This document shows, piece after piece, positions 46,003 to 55,913 of a stretch of 64,000 nucleotides of DNA. Both the position numbers and the translations under genes were made by a program. This stretch comes from Rhodoferax sp. (GTDB lineage: Bacteria > Pseudomonadota > Gammaproteobacteria > Burkholderiales > Burkholderiaceae_C), in the NCBI RefSeq assembly GCF_030697375.1, contig NZ_JAUYQD010000009.1, forward strand, positions 62,001 to 126,000, written 5' to 3'. Within the stretch, counting starts at the first letter, position 1; every line of letters begins with the position of its first letter. The notes under the pieces were generated by a model, which had not been told where the DNA came from, searched no databases, and saw nothing but the letters and a program-made list of their open reading frames with translations.

Positions 46003-47079
46003 TCAAAACAAATCTACAGCACCAATTTTTGGAGTGTCCCCAAAAAACCCTTTGCGTACCAGATCAATGTGGCTGAATACCTTGTTGCAGCCATTGCGCT
46101 GGGCGTAGTCCACCGCACGCTCCGCACGCTCCAAGGCGGTACTGGGGGAATCCTCGGCAGAAATACGGGTAAAACCACCACTGGCCGTGACCCGCCCAAC
46201 CTGAGGGAAATTGAACTTTTCCATATTGGCACGGAAACGCTCAAAGGCGGCTAGCACCAGCGCCTCATCTGGGCAATGCATCAGCACGGCAAACTGCTCG
46301 CCACCAAACCGGTAAATACGGTCATAGGTGCGGAAGGTGTTGTTCATGATCCTGGCGACCAACAACAGCACCTCTTCGGCAATCAAATGGCCGCTTTTGT
46401 CATTGATGATCCCAAAATTGTCCACACTCACCGTACCCAGCCAGTAGTTGGGCGGCACCCTGTGGCGACGCTCATGGCCAGAAGCCACCACGGCCTGTCG
46501 GGCGTTGGACTTGGCTTCGGCGCCTTCATCCAACTCTTCCAACACCGCACTGTAAAAAGTGTCGTCCAGTGATTTGCGGTTGAGCAACCCCGTCAGTGCG
46601 TCCCGGTCGCTGTAGGCCAACAGGCTGTACATATTCCGAAATACACGGTGCAGTTCACCGATGGACTGCAATTGCGCCGCCGTCAAGACCGCACCAGAAT
46701 GGATCTCGATCACACCCTCATCGTCGGTGCGTGAATCTGAAAACAGCGGAATATACGTAATGCGTGGACCCTCCTCACCAGCCCATGCAATCTCTACCCG
46801 GTCATGGGATTGAATGCAATTGAGTCTGTCCTTGGCATCTTCCAACAGAAGCAAGGATTGAAAGTCCACCCGCAAGGGATCAACTACCTTGCCGCCGCCC
46901 CGCGCATCCAAAGTGGCGATCTCCAGCCATCGCTTGACACCTTCCTGGCTCGCCACGCGCGCAATCACCACGCGATCGATGGGAAGCAGGTCAATGAGCG
47001 CCTTGGACAGCGTCAACTCCAAGAGATCCCGGTCCCGATGGTCGGTCAGTTTGATGAGGTGTTCGATGAGTGTGGCCAT
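46003..47079 (-). CDS. GGDEF-domain protein with degenerate active site and intact I-site
   Basis: 358 residues. The N-terminal region (about 10-150) is GAF-like by layout. The GGDEF domain (about 155-350) starts DRDALTGLLNRKSL. The metal-binding first aspartate of the usual DxDxFK is serine (S218 in SVDNFG), the signature is GGEQF at 259-263 rather than GG[DE]EF, and an insertion lies at about 175-212. The inhibitory site RxxD is intact (R250-T-Y-D253), exactly five residues before GGEQF. Diguanylate cyclase activity is doubtful; c-di-GMP binding is plausible. Ends at the bidirectional terminator; 31 bp after hemY. Confidence 0.85.
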   Translation of the reverse strand: MATLIEHLIKLTDHRDRDLLELTLSKALIDLLPIDRVVIARVASQEGVKRWLEIATLDARGGGKVVDPLRVDFQSLLLLEDAKDRLNCIQSHDRVEIAWAGEEGPRITYIPLFSDSRTDDEGVIEIHSGAVLTAAQLQSIGELHRVFRNMYSLLAYSDRDALTGLLNRKSLDDTFYSAVLEELDEGAEAKSNARQAVVASGHERRHRVPPNYWLGTVSVDNFGIINDKSGHLIAEEVLLLVARIMNNTFRTYDRIYRFGGEQFAVLMHCPDEALVLAAFERFRANMEKFNFPQVGRVTASGGFTRISAEDSPSTALERAERAVDYAQRNGCNKVFSHIDLVRKGFFGDTPKIGAVDLF

Positions 47080-47110
47080 AGGCGGATAATAGCTCTGAAT
47101 CCGCAAGCCG

Positions 47111-48388
47111 TCATCTTTTTGCAGCCTCTTTATAAGCCTCAGTGGCAGCTTTGGCATCCTGCCTTTGCTCGGCCATTTCTGCCAGCGCACGCCACCCGTC
47201 GCGCTTGAGTTGGGCGTCTTGCAGCATCATCACCGATTGTTTGAGCATTTGCTGCGCCTTGCCCCACAGGCGCAGGCGCATGCAAACCACCCCCGCCAAG
47301 TACTGAAGAACCGCATCGCGGGGATTGCCCATCTGCGCCGTCTCTATACGGGTCAGCCACGCCGCATCGGGCGCCCCATCCGCGGCACTGAATCCAGACT
47401 CCAGCGCACGTACGAGCCTTACACGCTGCGCAAGCGTGAGCGCATCCGTGCGCTGCACCATGGTGTCCCAGACAGGCAAGAGCCATTGCCTGGACACGGT
47501 CACTTCACCGCCATGCGACAAGAGCCGCTCCGCCGCCTCCAACGCCACTTCGGGCATGGTTTGCTCAGAGACATCCAATGCATCCCACACCCGCTGAATC
47601 TGCACTTGGTCGTGCGCACCCCGGATCATTTCAACGGCCAAGCCTATGGCAATGCTTTTACCGGCGGCTTCAGAGAAAGCCCGGTGCTTCGTCAACAGGC
47701 GCGCGGTTTCCAGGGCTGCGCTCGATTGACCGTCCAGCCGCGCTGCCTTGAAGCGCAAGCGCAAGGCAATGGTCCGGCGAGACGCGCCTTGGGGCAACTG
47801 GTCCAGCCACTGCAAGGCGGCCCCGGCATCCCGGTCTTCAAACGCCCAGCGGGCCGCCCGCAGTTGAACACCGTCACGGGCATCTTGCGCCTCGCGGCCC
47901 CGGGCATGCTCCAGCGCTTGCTGCAAATGCACATCACGCACCGCACGGTCTTGCAGTGCATGGGCACTTTCCGCCGCCAGCAAATGCGACATGGTACGCA
48001 AGCGCCCGGCATACGCCAACCGCTCGCCACCACGCACCAGCGATTCTTCCAATGAAATCACCAATTCAGCCGCCTTGCGTGCACGCACAAAACGACCAGC
48101 ATACAAATGGGACAAGGAATCCAGCAAAGCACTGTCAATGGAGCGCTCTTTCTGCAGCAAACGCCATCGTTTCGCCTGGAGAGGAATGCGCAGCAACCCC
48201 GACAAGGCACGTAAGGCGAAATGCAGCACAACAAAGCCCGCAGTCAGTAGCAGCAAAACCAGATTCAAGGACAGATCCACACGGTAAGGTGCCCAAAACA
48301 CCGTGACCGTGCTGTGGTTGTTGCCAGCAAACAAGGCACTCGCCACCGCGATACCAAACAGGGCCATGAACCACAAAACAATCCGCAT
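47111..48388 (-). CDS. hemY: HemY-like TPR membrane protein
   Basis: 425 residues. Two N-terminal membrane segments (about 3-20 and 38-60) and a HemY_N domain (WFMALFGIAVASALFAGNNHSTVTVFWAPYRVDLSLNL), then helical TPR-like repeats up to the end. This is the proteobacterial HemY of the hemCDXY cluster, of unknown exact role in haem synthesis, not the Gram-positive coproporphyrinogen oxidase. Follows hemX by 3 bp. Confidence 0.9.
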   Translation of the reverse strand: MRIVLWFMALFGIAVASALFAGNNHSTVTVFWAPYRVDLSLNLVLLLLTAGFVVLHFALRALSGLLRIPLQAKRWRLLQKERSIDSALLDSLSHLYAGRFVRARKAAELVISLEESLVRGGERLAYAGRLRTMSHLLAAESAHALQDRAVRDVHLQQALEHARGREAQDARDGVQLRAARWAFEDRDAGAALQWLDQLPQGASRRTIALRLRFKAARLDGQSSAALETARLLTKHRAFSEAAGKSIAIGLAVEMIRGAHDQVQIQRVWDALDVSEQTMPEVALEAAERLLSHGGEVTVSRQWLLPVWDTMVQRTDALTLAQRVRLVRALESGFSAADGAPDAAWLTRIETAQMGNPRDAVLQYLAGVVCMRLRLWGKAQQMLKQSVMMLQDAQLKRDGWRALAEMAEQRQDAKAATEAYKEAAKR

Positions 48389-48391
48389 GGT

Positions 48392-49453
48392 TTAGCGTCC
48401 TGCAGCGGCAGTGGCCAGGGCCGCCAGCGTGTCATCCACCCGTGGCAATTCCATGGCCTTCATTTGCCCCTGCACTTGCTGCAACAGGTTGGCGGCGATC
48501 TGGGTTTTGCGTGAAGATGCGTCGAAATAACGGCCCAGGGCCACGGCCGCAGTCGCCAAGTCGGAGCGGGCAGAATCGATCTGGCGCGACAACAAACCCA
48601 GCCGCGCGTTGAGCAGCTTGAGCTTGAGATTTTCCCGCAGAAAAAATGACTGCTCAGGCGACAGCAGGGCGGCATCGGGCTCTTCAATGCGGCTAACACG
48701 CACCAAACTGTGAACCTCTTCGCGCACGGCCAGCCCCAAGCGTACCCACCACCCCGCCACTGTTTCCTCGGGCTTGCGTTTGAGTGTGTTATTGGTGCGC
48801 TGCGGCGTCGCGGCATTGGCCACCGACAAATCGTCGGCCATCAGTACCAGCTCATCGAGCTTGACCAACAAGGCGGGGGTGTCGGACACCGTGGTCGCCT
48901 TGATGCGCGCAACATCTTTGGCAATCGCCCGCTGCAGAGCCGCCAATCGCGGCTGCGCTGCCCGTATCACCCGTACTTCGGCACTTTTCAGGGCCGCCAA
49001 CAAGGGCTCCACACTGCCCGCCAATTGGGCTTGTTGCTGGGCCAGGCGCACCGCAGACTCAATATCAACCACCAAATTCTCATCACGCGAACGCGACAGG
49101 CTTTGCATCAACTCTTCGAGTTGCGTGCGTTGCAAGGACACCTCACTCAGCCGTGCCTCCGTGACTGCCAGCTTGGCGGCCGTTTCCATGGCCAGCTCCT
49201 GCGCCTGCTTGGCGGTGGCCCGTGCCTCCGTTGCCTGCGCCCCGGCGTCGGCACTTTGGCGGGCCAATTGCTCCTGAATCGAGGCCAGCTTTTGCCACAA
49301 AAGTCCGCTGCTGACCACTCCAGCCAAGGCCACCAAGGCCACGCCCGGCAGCATACGTTGCCACGCTGGCGCGAGCGGCAGTGATGCGGGCACAGGCGTC
49401 GGCGCCACCTCAACAGTGGGAACGGTGGCGATGGCGGGAGACTCGGAGTTCAT
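48392..49453 (-). CDS. hemX: HemX-like protein (uroporphyrinogen-III C-methyltransferase annotation)
   Basis: 353 residues from MNSESPAIATVPTVE. Pro/Val/Ala-rich cytoplasmic tail (1-30), one membrane segment (about 34-52), coiled coil (about 53-115), then the HemX domain (WVRLGLAVREEVHSLVRVSRIEEPDAALLSPEQSFFLRENLKLKLLNARL). It lacks SAM-methylase motifs, so the common enzyme name is unlikely to be right. Start overlaps the hemD stop (ATGA). Confidence 0.88.
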   Translation of the reverse strand: MNSESPAIATVPTVEVAPTPVPASLPLAPAWQRMLPGVALVALAGVVSSGLLWQKLASIQEQLARQSADAGAQATEARATAKQAQELAMETAAKLAVTEARLSEVSLQRTQLEELMQSLSRSRDENLVVDIESAVRLAQQQAQLAGSVEPLLAALKSAEVRVIRAAQPRLAALQRAIAKDVARIKATTVSDTPALLVKLDELVLMADDLSVANAATPQRTNNTLKRKPEETVAGWWVRLGLAVREEVHSLVRVSRIEEPDAALLSPEQSFFLRENLKLKLLNARLGLLSRQIDSARSDLATAAVALGRYFDASSRKTQIAANLLQQVQGQMKAMELPRVDDTLAALATAAAGR

Positions 49454-50244
49454 TGCAGCGATTCTATCGAGGCCACCAAGCTTGCCAGCTTGGGGCGTGA
49501 CTCGCAAACAACAGCAAAACCCACGTCCCGGGCCACTTGCGCAATACGCGCATGTGTTACCACCGCACGCGCTTGCTGCCAAGACTGCTTGGCACCGCAT
49601 GAAACCAGGTTCAAAATCGCTTCGGAGCTGCTAAAAAGCCAGACCGAGCCATCTGCGGCGGCTTGACGCACCAAGGCCATATTTTCTTCGGTCAGCGCCG
49701 GGCAGCGTCGTTGGTAGGCCACCACATAGTCCACCACGCCGCCGGCGGCCTGCACATGGTCGGCAAACCAGTCGCGCCCATGCCCTTTGTCCCCGGACGT
49801 CACCAAGCTGCCCGCACCGCGCACAATCAGTACCCGGTACCCTGGCTGCACCCGGTGCCCAGCCACCGCCCACAGGGCTTCTGAGTCAAACTGCCCAGCC
49901 TGTTCATCCGGCGCATCAATGAACGCAGCTTCGGCATGCACCCGCTGCAGCGCCGAATAACTGCCGGGACCGGTCACAAATGCTCTTGTTTTGATAGCTG
50001 CCTGCACAGTGAATACGGGAGCTTGGGTCGGTTTTAATGCAAAAAAATGCTCCACCGCATTGCCACTGACAAACATCACGGCGTCATAGGTGTGCAACTG
50101 CTCCCACGCCGAAACCACCGCTTGCGTGTTGGGTGCAGCAGACACCTCGATCAGTGGCAGGGCCACGGCGTCAAAGCCAGCACTTGCCAAGCTATCCACC
50201 CATTTCCCGACTTCCTGCTGCGGGCGGGTCACGATGACTCGCAT
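49450..50244 (-). CDS. hemD: Uroporphyrinogen-III synthase with repeat-derived insertion
   Basis: Closes and inverts ring D of hydroxymethylbilane. 264 residues from MRVIVTRPQQEVGKW. Sequence conservation in HemD is low, but VTRP, MFVSGNAVEHFF, TGPGSYSAL and WLFSSSEAILNL fit. Residues about 69-87 (ALKPTQAPVFTVQAAIKTR) are encoded by dispersed repeat H; they lie between the SxNAVxxFF helix and the ATGPGT loop, a place where length varies. Translation continues in frame across the repeat. 2 bp after hemC, overlaps hemX. Confidence 0.92.
   Translation of the reverse strand: MRVIVTRPQQEVGKWVDSLASAGFDAVALPLIEVSAAPNTQAVVSAWEQLHTYDAVMFVSGNAVEHFFALKPTQAPVFTVQAAIKTRAFVTGPGSYSALQRVHAEAAFIDAPDEQAGQFDSEALWAVAGHRVQPGYRVLIVRGAGSLVTSGDKGHGRDWFADHVQAAGGVVDYVVAYQRRCPALTEENMALVRQAAADGSVWLFSSSEAILNLVSCGAKQSWQQARAVVTHARIAQVARDVGFAVVCESRPKLASLVASIESLQ
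49981..50042 (+). repeat. Dispersed 60-bp repeat, copy H (in frame in hemD)
   Basis: TGCTCTTGTTTTGATAGCTG, CCTGCACA, then ATACGGGAGCTTGGGTCGGTTTTAATGC split across the usual tail. Fully coding on the minus strand. Confidence 0.75.
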
Positions 50245-50246
50245 AT

Positions 50247-51170
50247 TCAGCGAGCCTGCTCTCCGCACGAAGAGGCCACACCTGCTTGCAATTGCCGGGC
50301 GACCTGTTCACCCATTAGCGTGGCCGCAGCCACATCCCGCACCACGCCCTGGGCCTGCGCGCACACCAAAGCCACGTGCCCTTCCGGGTCACCCCAGGTC
50401 GCGCGGATGTATAAAACATCCCCGTCTAAAGTGGCGTATGCCGCCAGGGGCATGGAGCAGCTCCCGCCCATGACACGGCTCACCGCACGCTCGGCGGATA
50501 CGGCCAGCCAGGTTGGCATATGCAACAAGGGGGCCAACACGTCGGTGACGTCCGCGCGGTCCGCGCGCACTTCAATGCCCAGTGCACCCTGTCCCGCCGC
50601 GGGCAACATCTGTTCGGGCTCGAACGTGGTACGAATCCGGTCTTGCAGGCCCAAGCGCTTGAGGCCCGCAGCCGCCAGCACAATGCCGTCATACAAACCG
50701 TCGTCCAATTTCTTCAAGCGGGTGTCCAGATTGCCGCGCAGAGCGTCTATCTTCAGGTCAGGCCGCAAGGCGCGCAGCAGCGCCACACGCCGAAGGCTGG
50801 AGGTACCCACCACCGCACCCATGGGCAAATCGGCCAGCGAGGCATACCGGTTGGAAACCCAGGCATCGCGCGGGTCTTCACGCTCCATCACACAGGCCAA
50901 GGAAAACCCGTGCGGTAACTCCATGGGAACATCCTTCAGGGAATGCACTGCCAGATCGGCATGGCCGTCTTCCAGCGCGGTCTCTAACTCCTTGACGAAC
51001 AAACCTTTGCCGCCGACTTTGCTGAGCGAGCGGTCCAGTATCTGGTCTCCCCGGGTGGTCATACCCAGTAGATCTACCGAATGGCCCTGCTGTTCCAGCA
51101 GAGCTTTGACATGTTCGGCCTGCCAGAGTGCAAGCCGACTTTCCCGTGTGGCGATGGTGAATTTGCGCAA
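50247..51170 (-). CDS. hemC: Porphobilinogen deaminase
   Basis: Polymerises four porphobilinogens to hydroxymethylbilane. 307 residues (E. coli 313). Catalytic aspartate D80 in HSLKDVP, dipyrromethane cofactor cysteine C238 in [19 protein letters not shown] and [13 protein letters not shown]. First gene of hemCDXY; divergent from ppc over 44 bp. Confidence 0.97.
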   Translation of the reverse strand: MRKFTIATRESRLALWQAEHVKALLEQQGHSVDLLGMTTRGDQILDRSLSKVGGKGLFVKELETALEDGHADLAVHSLKDVPMELPHGFSLACVMEREDPRDAWVSNRYASLADLPMGAVVGTSSLRRVALLRALRPDLKIDALRGNLDTRLKKLDDGLYDGIVLAAAGLKRLGLQDRIRTTFEPEQMLPAAGQGALGIEVRADRADVTDVLAPLLHMPTWLAVSAERAVSRVMGGSCSMPLAAYATLDGDVLYIRATWGDPEGHVALVCAQAQGVVRDVAAATLMGEQVARQLQAGVASSCGEQAR

Positions 51171-51214
51171 GGTAGTAACCTATTTGTAATCTATGGGTAG
51201 CCTTCAATGCTAGC

Positions 51215-54058
51215 ATGGGCAGTATGAAAAATGTACCCGCAGCAGAGTCGGCCAAGCGCGCACGAGACAACGAACGCCCCTTAGTGGAGGATATCCGCCT
51301 TCTCGGCCGTATTCTGGGTGATGTCATCCGGGAGCAAGAGGGTGTTGAAGCCTTTGAGCTGATTGAGCAGATCCGTACCCTGTCGGTCGCTTTTCGCCGG
51401 GACGCGGACCACGAAGCGGACCGGGCACTGAAAAAGCTGCTCAAAGGGCTGTCGGGAGACCAAACGGTCAGCGTGATCCGCGCATTCACCTATTTCAGCC
51501 ATTTGGCCAATCTGGCCGAAGACCGGCACCACATCCGCCGCCGGGCTATCCATGAGCGGGCTGGAGACACCCAAGAAGGCAGCATCGATGTGGCCATGTC
51601 GCGCCTGCGTTGGGCGGGTATATCGCCCAAGACCATCTCCAACACCTTCGCGCAAAGCTATGTTTCCCCGGTCCTGACCGCGCACCCCACGGAAGTGCAG
51701 CGCAAGAGTATTTTGGACGCCGAGCGGGACATTGCCCAACTGCTGACCGCACGCGACGAAATCAAAATGCGCGCAGCCAATTTTGACAGCAAAAAAGACG
51801 CACTGACGCCCCGTGAATTGGGCGCCAACGAGGCCCACATGCGCGCCCGCGTCATGCAGCTGTGGCAGACCCGTTTGCTGCGCTACAGCAAGCTGACGGT
51901 GGCCGATGAGATCGAAAACGCGCTGAGCTACTACGAATCCACCTTTCTGCGTGAAATTCCCAAGCTGTACGCTGCCCTGGAGCAGATGTTGGGCGACCAG
52001 CCCGTGCACAGCTTCTTGCGCATGGGCCAGTGGATTGGCGGCGACCGTGACGGCAACCCCAACGTCAGCGCCCAAACCCTGGAATACGCCCTGCGCCGCC
52101 AGGCCGAAGTGGCGCTGCGCCATTATTTGACCGAGGTGCATTACCTGGGGGGCGAGCTCTCCATTTCCGCCATGCTGGCTGACTGCACCCCGGAAATGAA
52201 GGCCCTGGCCGAGAGCTCTCCCGACCAAAATGTCCACCGCATGGACGAGCCCTACCGACGGGCACTGACCGGCGTCTACGCCCGCTTGGCCGCCACCTTG
52301 AAGGGGCTAACCGGCACCGATGCGGCGCGCCATGCCGTAGCGCCACAAAATCCCTATACGCACGCGGAAGACTTTGTCGCCGAATTGCGCACCATTGAGG
52401 CGTCCCTGAAAGCCCACCACGCAGCAGCGTTGGCACCCCAACGCCTGCACCCACTGATACGGGCCGTTGAGGTGTTTGGCTTTCATCTGGCCACCGTGGA
52501 TTTGCGCCAAAGCTCCGACAAACACGAGGAAGTGGTGACCGAACTGCTGGCAACCGCACGCATTGAACCCGGTTACAGCAGCCTGGATGAAATGGCCAAG
52601 CGCCATTTACTGATGGGACTGCTCAATGACGCCCGTACTCTGCAGGTGCATGGCGCCCACTACTCGGCCCACACCCAGGGCGAATTGGCCATCTTTGCGA
52701 TGGCCAAAGTCATGCGCGAACGTTTTGGCGCACATGCCATTCGCCACTACATCATCAGCCACACCGAAACCGTCAGTGATTTGCTGGAGGTCTTGCTGCT
52801 GCAAAAAGAAGTGGGCTTGATGGTGGGCACGCTGGACGCACAAGCGAGCTGCGATCTGATCGTAGTTCCCTTGTTTGAGACGATTGAAGACCTGCGCAAT
52901 GCCGCACCCATCATGCGCGACTTTTACGCGCTGCCGGGCGTGGCCGCATTGGTGGCCCGCAGCGGCGGCGAGCAGGACATCATGCTGGGCTATTCGGACA
53001 GCAACAAAGACGGCGGTATTTTTACCAGCAACTGGGAGCTGTACCGTGCCGAGATTGCGCTGGTTGAGTTCTTCGACCAGCTCAACATGGACAGCATGGG
53101 CGCAAGCCCCATCAAATTGCGCATGTTCCATGGCCGCGGCGGCACGGTGGGACGCGGCGGTGGCCCCAGCTACCAAGCTATTTTGGCGCAGCCCCCGGGT
53201 ACGGTACGTGGACAGATCCGCCTGACCGAACAGGGCGAAGTCATTGGCTCCAAATACGCCAACCCCGAAATTGGCCGGCGCAACCTGGAAACCCTGGTGG
53301 CTGCCACGCTGGAAGCCACGCTGTTGCAGCCGACCAAGTCCGCGACCAAAGCCTTTTTGGAAACCGCAGCCGAGTTGTCCCAGAACAGCATGGCCGCCTA
53401 CCGCGCCCTGGTCTATGAGACCCCGGGCTTCACCGAGTATTTCTTCAGCTCCACCCCCATTCGAGAAATTGCCGAACTCAATATCGGATCGCGCCCGGCC
53501 TCTCGCAAGGCCTCGCAAAAGATTGAAGACCTGCGGGCCATCCCCTGGGGCTTTAGCTGGGGCCAGTGCCGCCTGACGCTGCCGGGCTGGTTTGGCTTTG
53601 GCTCTGCCGTACACACTTTCATCCACGCCGGGCCGCCTGACACGGTGAGAGAGCGCACCGCGCTGCTGCAGAAAATGTACAAACAATGGCCGTTCTTTCG
53701 CACCCTGCTCTCCAATATGGACATGGTGATGGCCAAGAGCGACCTGGCACTGGCCTCGCGGTATTCTGAGCTGGTGAGCGACGCCCGTTTGCGCAAGAAG
53801 ATTTTTGCGGCGATTGAAGCCGAGTGGCATGGCACAACGCAGGCCCTGGCCACCATCACCGGTGAAAAGAACCGCTTGGCGAACAATGCAGCGCTGCAAC
53901 GCTCTATTCGCCACCGCTTCCCCTACATCGACCCCCTGCACCACCTCCAGGTGGAACTGGTACGGCGCTACCGCGCAGGCAAGGCCGATGAACGGGTGCA
54001 GCGGGGTATCCACATCTCGATCAACGGCATCGCTGCCGGATTGCGCAATACGGGTTGA
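51215..54058 (+). CDS. ppc: Phosphoenolpyruvate carboxylase
   Basis: Carboxylates PEP to oxaloacetate to refill the citric acid cycle. 947 residues. Catalytic H157 in [25 protein letters not shown] near 271, K598 in [10 protein letters not shown], and the loop [16 protein letters not shown] at 638-652 with R641 and R647. [22 protein letters not shown] near 745 and the C-terminus AAGLRNTG match the family. An internal ATG three codons later (MKNVPAAES) is an equally good start. Confidence 0.97.
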   Translation: MGSMKNVPAAESAKRARDNERPLVEDIRLLGRILGDVIREQEGVEAFELIEQIRTLSVAFRRDADHEADRALKKLLKGLSGDQTVSVIRAFTYFSHLANLAEDRHHIRRRAIHERAGDTQEGSIDVAMSRLRWAGISPKTISNTFAQSYVSPVLTAHPTEVQRKSILDAERDIAQLLTARDEIKMRAANFDSKKDALTPRELGANEAHMRARVMQLWQTRLLRYSKLTVADEIENALSYYESTFLREIPKLYAALEQMLGDQPVHSFLRMGQWIGGDRDGNPNVSAQTLEYALRRQAEVALRHYLTEVHYLGGELSISAMLADCTPEMKALAESSPDQNVHRMDEPYRRALTGVYARLAATLKGLTGTDAARHAVAPQNPYTHAEDFVAELRTIEASLKAHHAAALAPQRLHPLIRAVEVFGFHLATVDLRQSSDKHEEVVTELLATARIEPGYSSLDEMAKRHLLMGLLNDARTLQVHGAHYSAHTQGELAIFAMAKVMRERFGAHAIRHYIISHTETVSDLLEVLLLQKEVGLMVGTLDAQASCDLIVVPLFETIEDLRNAAPIMRDFYALPGVAALVARSGGEQDIMLGYSDSNKDGGIFTSNWELYRAEIALVEFFDQLNMDSMGASPIKLRMFHGRGGTVGRGGGPSYQAILAQPPGTVRGQIRLTEQGEVIGSKYANPEIGRRNLETLVAATLEATLLQPTKSATKAFLETAAELSQNSMAAYRALVYETPGFTEYFFSSTPIREIAELNIGSRPASRKASQKIEDLRAIPWGFSWGQCRLTLPGWFGFGSAVHTFIHAGPPDTVRERTALLQKMYKQWPFFRTLLSNMDMVMAKSDLALASRYSELVSDARLRKKIFAAIEAEWHGTTQALATITGEKNRLANNAALQRSIRHRFPYIDPLHHLQVELVRRYRAGKADERVQRGIHISINGIAAGLRNTG

Positions 54059-54073
54059 GCGTTTTGCGGTGGC

Positions 54074-54841
54074 TTACCGCAACACCAGTTCCCGGACGGC
54101 GGCCAGTTGGCGGCGTGAAACCGCCAACAGCTCCTCCACGCCGTGCAGGCGTACGGCCCAGCCCTCGCCCTCTTCGGCGTCATAGTGTTTCTCCAGCGCC
54201 TGCACACTACGCCGCGCAATCAGCGCATTACGGTGGATGCGCATATAGCGATCACCGTACTTTTCTTCCAACTCGTTCAGGGATCCGTCCAGGATGTAGC
54301 TGCGCGCAGCGGTCCGCACGGTCACGTACTTCAGCTCTGCTTTGAAATAGACCACCTGGTGCAGGGGCACCCGCTCGGTGCGCCCCCGCTCCTGGATGAT
54401 GAGCACGTCTTCCGATTCTGTTGCACTCGGTCCACCAGTTTGCGCCTGCAAAAACCGCTCCACTTTTTGCAAAGCGGCTTGCAAGCGCTCCAGACGCACC
54501 GGTTTGGTCAGGTAGTCCACCGCTTCCAACTCAAACGCCTGCACCGCATGCTCCGCATGGGCCGTCACAAAAATCAAGGCAGGAGGGTGGGCTAAGGATT
54601 GCAGCGAGCGCGCCAGCGCCATGCCATCGGCACCGGGCATGTGAATGTCCACCAAAGCCACATCAATGCGTTGCCTTTGCAGCTGCTCCATGGCCTGCAC
54701 CGCGTTGGACGCTTCCGCTTCCAGACTGACCCTGGGCGCGGTGCAGTCGGCCAAGAGGGTCCGCATGCGCAGGCGCGCCAGACTTTCGTCATCCACCACC
54801 AGGGCGCGCAACAAGACACTATGCGCCAGAGAGTTGGTCAT
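54074..54841 (-). CDS. LytTR response regulator, AlgR type
   Basis: 255 residues from MTNSLAHSVLLRALVVDDE. Receiver domain about 12-130 with the phospho-acceptor aspartate in ALVDIHMPG near 61 and the lysine in LTKPV. LytTR DNA-binding domain about 150-250 (YFKAELKYVTVRTAARSYIL, RYMRIHRNALI). The ATG overlaps the sensor kinase stop (ATGA), so the pair is a coupled two-component system. AlgR controls alginate and twitching in Pseudomonas; targets here are unknown. Confidence 0.88.
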   Translation of the reverse strand: MTNSLAHSVLLRALVVDDESLARLRMRTLLADCTAPRVSLEAEASNAVQAMEQLQRQRIDVALVDIHMPGADGMALARSLQSLAHPPALIFVTAHAEHAVQAFELEAVDYLTKPVRLERLQAALQKVERFLQAQTGGPSATESEDVLIIQERGRTERVPLHQVVYFKAELKYVTVRTAARSYILDGSLNELEEKYGDRYMRIHRNALIARRSVQALEKHYDAEEGEGWAVRLHGVEELLAVSRRQLAAVRELVLR

Positions 54842-55875
54842 AGCGGCACCTCCATGCGAACCTGGTACACCCCTTTTTTCAAACCACTGCGAAATTGGCC
54901 TTGAACATCGTGCAGCAAGCCCAAACGGTCGCGTACATTGCGCAAAGCCACACCCTGGCCGCGCACCCCCTGCCCTGCCGGCACCGTGTTGGTCACCTTG
55001 ATCACCACCACCGAACCCCTTCGCTCGGTGGACACCTTGATATCCGCCCCCGTGGCGCTGGGCTCCACCCCATGGAGCACTGCGTTCTCCACCAGGGGTT
55101 GCAGCAGCAGTGGCGGCAATTTGGCCCCGTTGCCTGCGGGGTCCAGCACCCATTGCACCCGCAAACGCTCGCCAAAGCGCACTTGTTCAATCGCCATATA
55201 ACGCCGGGCCAGCGCAATTTCATCGGCCAAAGTGACTGACTCGCTGCTCTCCATCAGGGCGTGGCGAAACAGATCGCTCAAATCCTCCAACAGCATCTCG
55301 GCCTTGGCGGGCTCCGCACGCACCAGCGCGATCGCGCTGTTCAGGGTATTAAACAGAAAGTGCGGCCGAATGCGCGACTGCAACTCCGTCAGGCGCGCGG
55401 TGGTATCGGCCGGCATGCGCCCCTTGGCCCGCATGACCAAACCGGCCACCAGCAAGGCCGACAGCAGTGCCCCCGCACTGGCGCTGGCGACCCAGGGCGG
55501 CGACTCCAGCAGACCTGCCACAGCCAACACCCCGCAACCATAGAGCCCCGCCACTGCGCCCAGCGCCACAGCCACCACGTACTGCAACATCGGCACCACT
55601 CTGGCCAGCAAACGCTTGGCGACGCAGGCCGTTAGCAGCCAGGCCAAGGTTGCGGGCAGAGCGCCGCCGGTGACCAGGGACACGCGGGTGACCCAGTCCA
55701 CGAAACTGATCGCCGCAAACATCACCACCACGCCCACCGCCAGCTCCACAAACAGCACCGCGCGCAACACCACACCCATCTGGCAGGCGTCAAACACCAA
55801 GGCTGACTTCGCCGATTCGCCCCCCGGCGCGGGGCTGCTTTCCTGGAACGCCGATAATATTTGGGTGTCTTTCAT
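54838..55875 (-). CDS. LytS/AlgZ-type sensor histidine kinase
   Basis: 345 residues. Four hydrophobic segments (about 33-58, 66-88, 95-120, 128-148) form the sensor region. A His_kinase domain follows with the phospho-acceptor histidine in LQSRIRPHFLFNTLNSAIALV near 172 and the N-box PPLLLQPLVENAVLHGVEP. AlgZ-like kinases of this type pair with LytTR regulators and this one is translationally coupled to its partner. Located next to argH, as in Pseudomonas (argH-fimS-algR order). Confidence 0.88.
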   Translation of the reverse strand: MKDTQILSAFQESSPAPGGESAKSALVFDACQMGVVLRAVLFVELAVGVVVMFAAISFVDWVTRVSLVTGGALPATLAWLLTACVAKRLLARVVPMLQYVVAVALGAVAGLYGCGVLAVAGLLESPPWVASASAGALLSALLVAGLVMRAKGRMPADTTARLTELQSRIRPHFLFNTLNSAIALVRAEPAKAEMLLEDLSDLFRHALMESSESVTLADEIALARRYMAIEQVRFGERLRVQWVLDPAGNGAKLPPLLLQPLVENAVLHGVEPSATGADIKVSTERRGSVVVIKVTNTVPAGQGVRGQGVALRNVRDRLGLLHDVQGQFRSGLKKGVYQVRMEVPL

Positions 55876-55913
55876 GAATCCGCATTTTGACTCCTTTATC
55901 TGAACCGCTTTCC

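Noticed and set aside
52607..54013. 468-codon open frame antisense to ppc
   Set aside because: Shadow of ppc; composition typical of antisense frames in GC-rich DNA.
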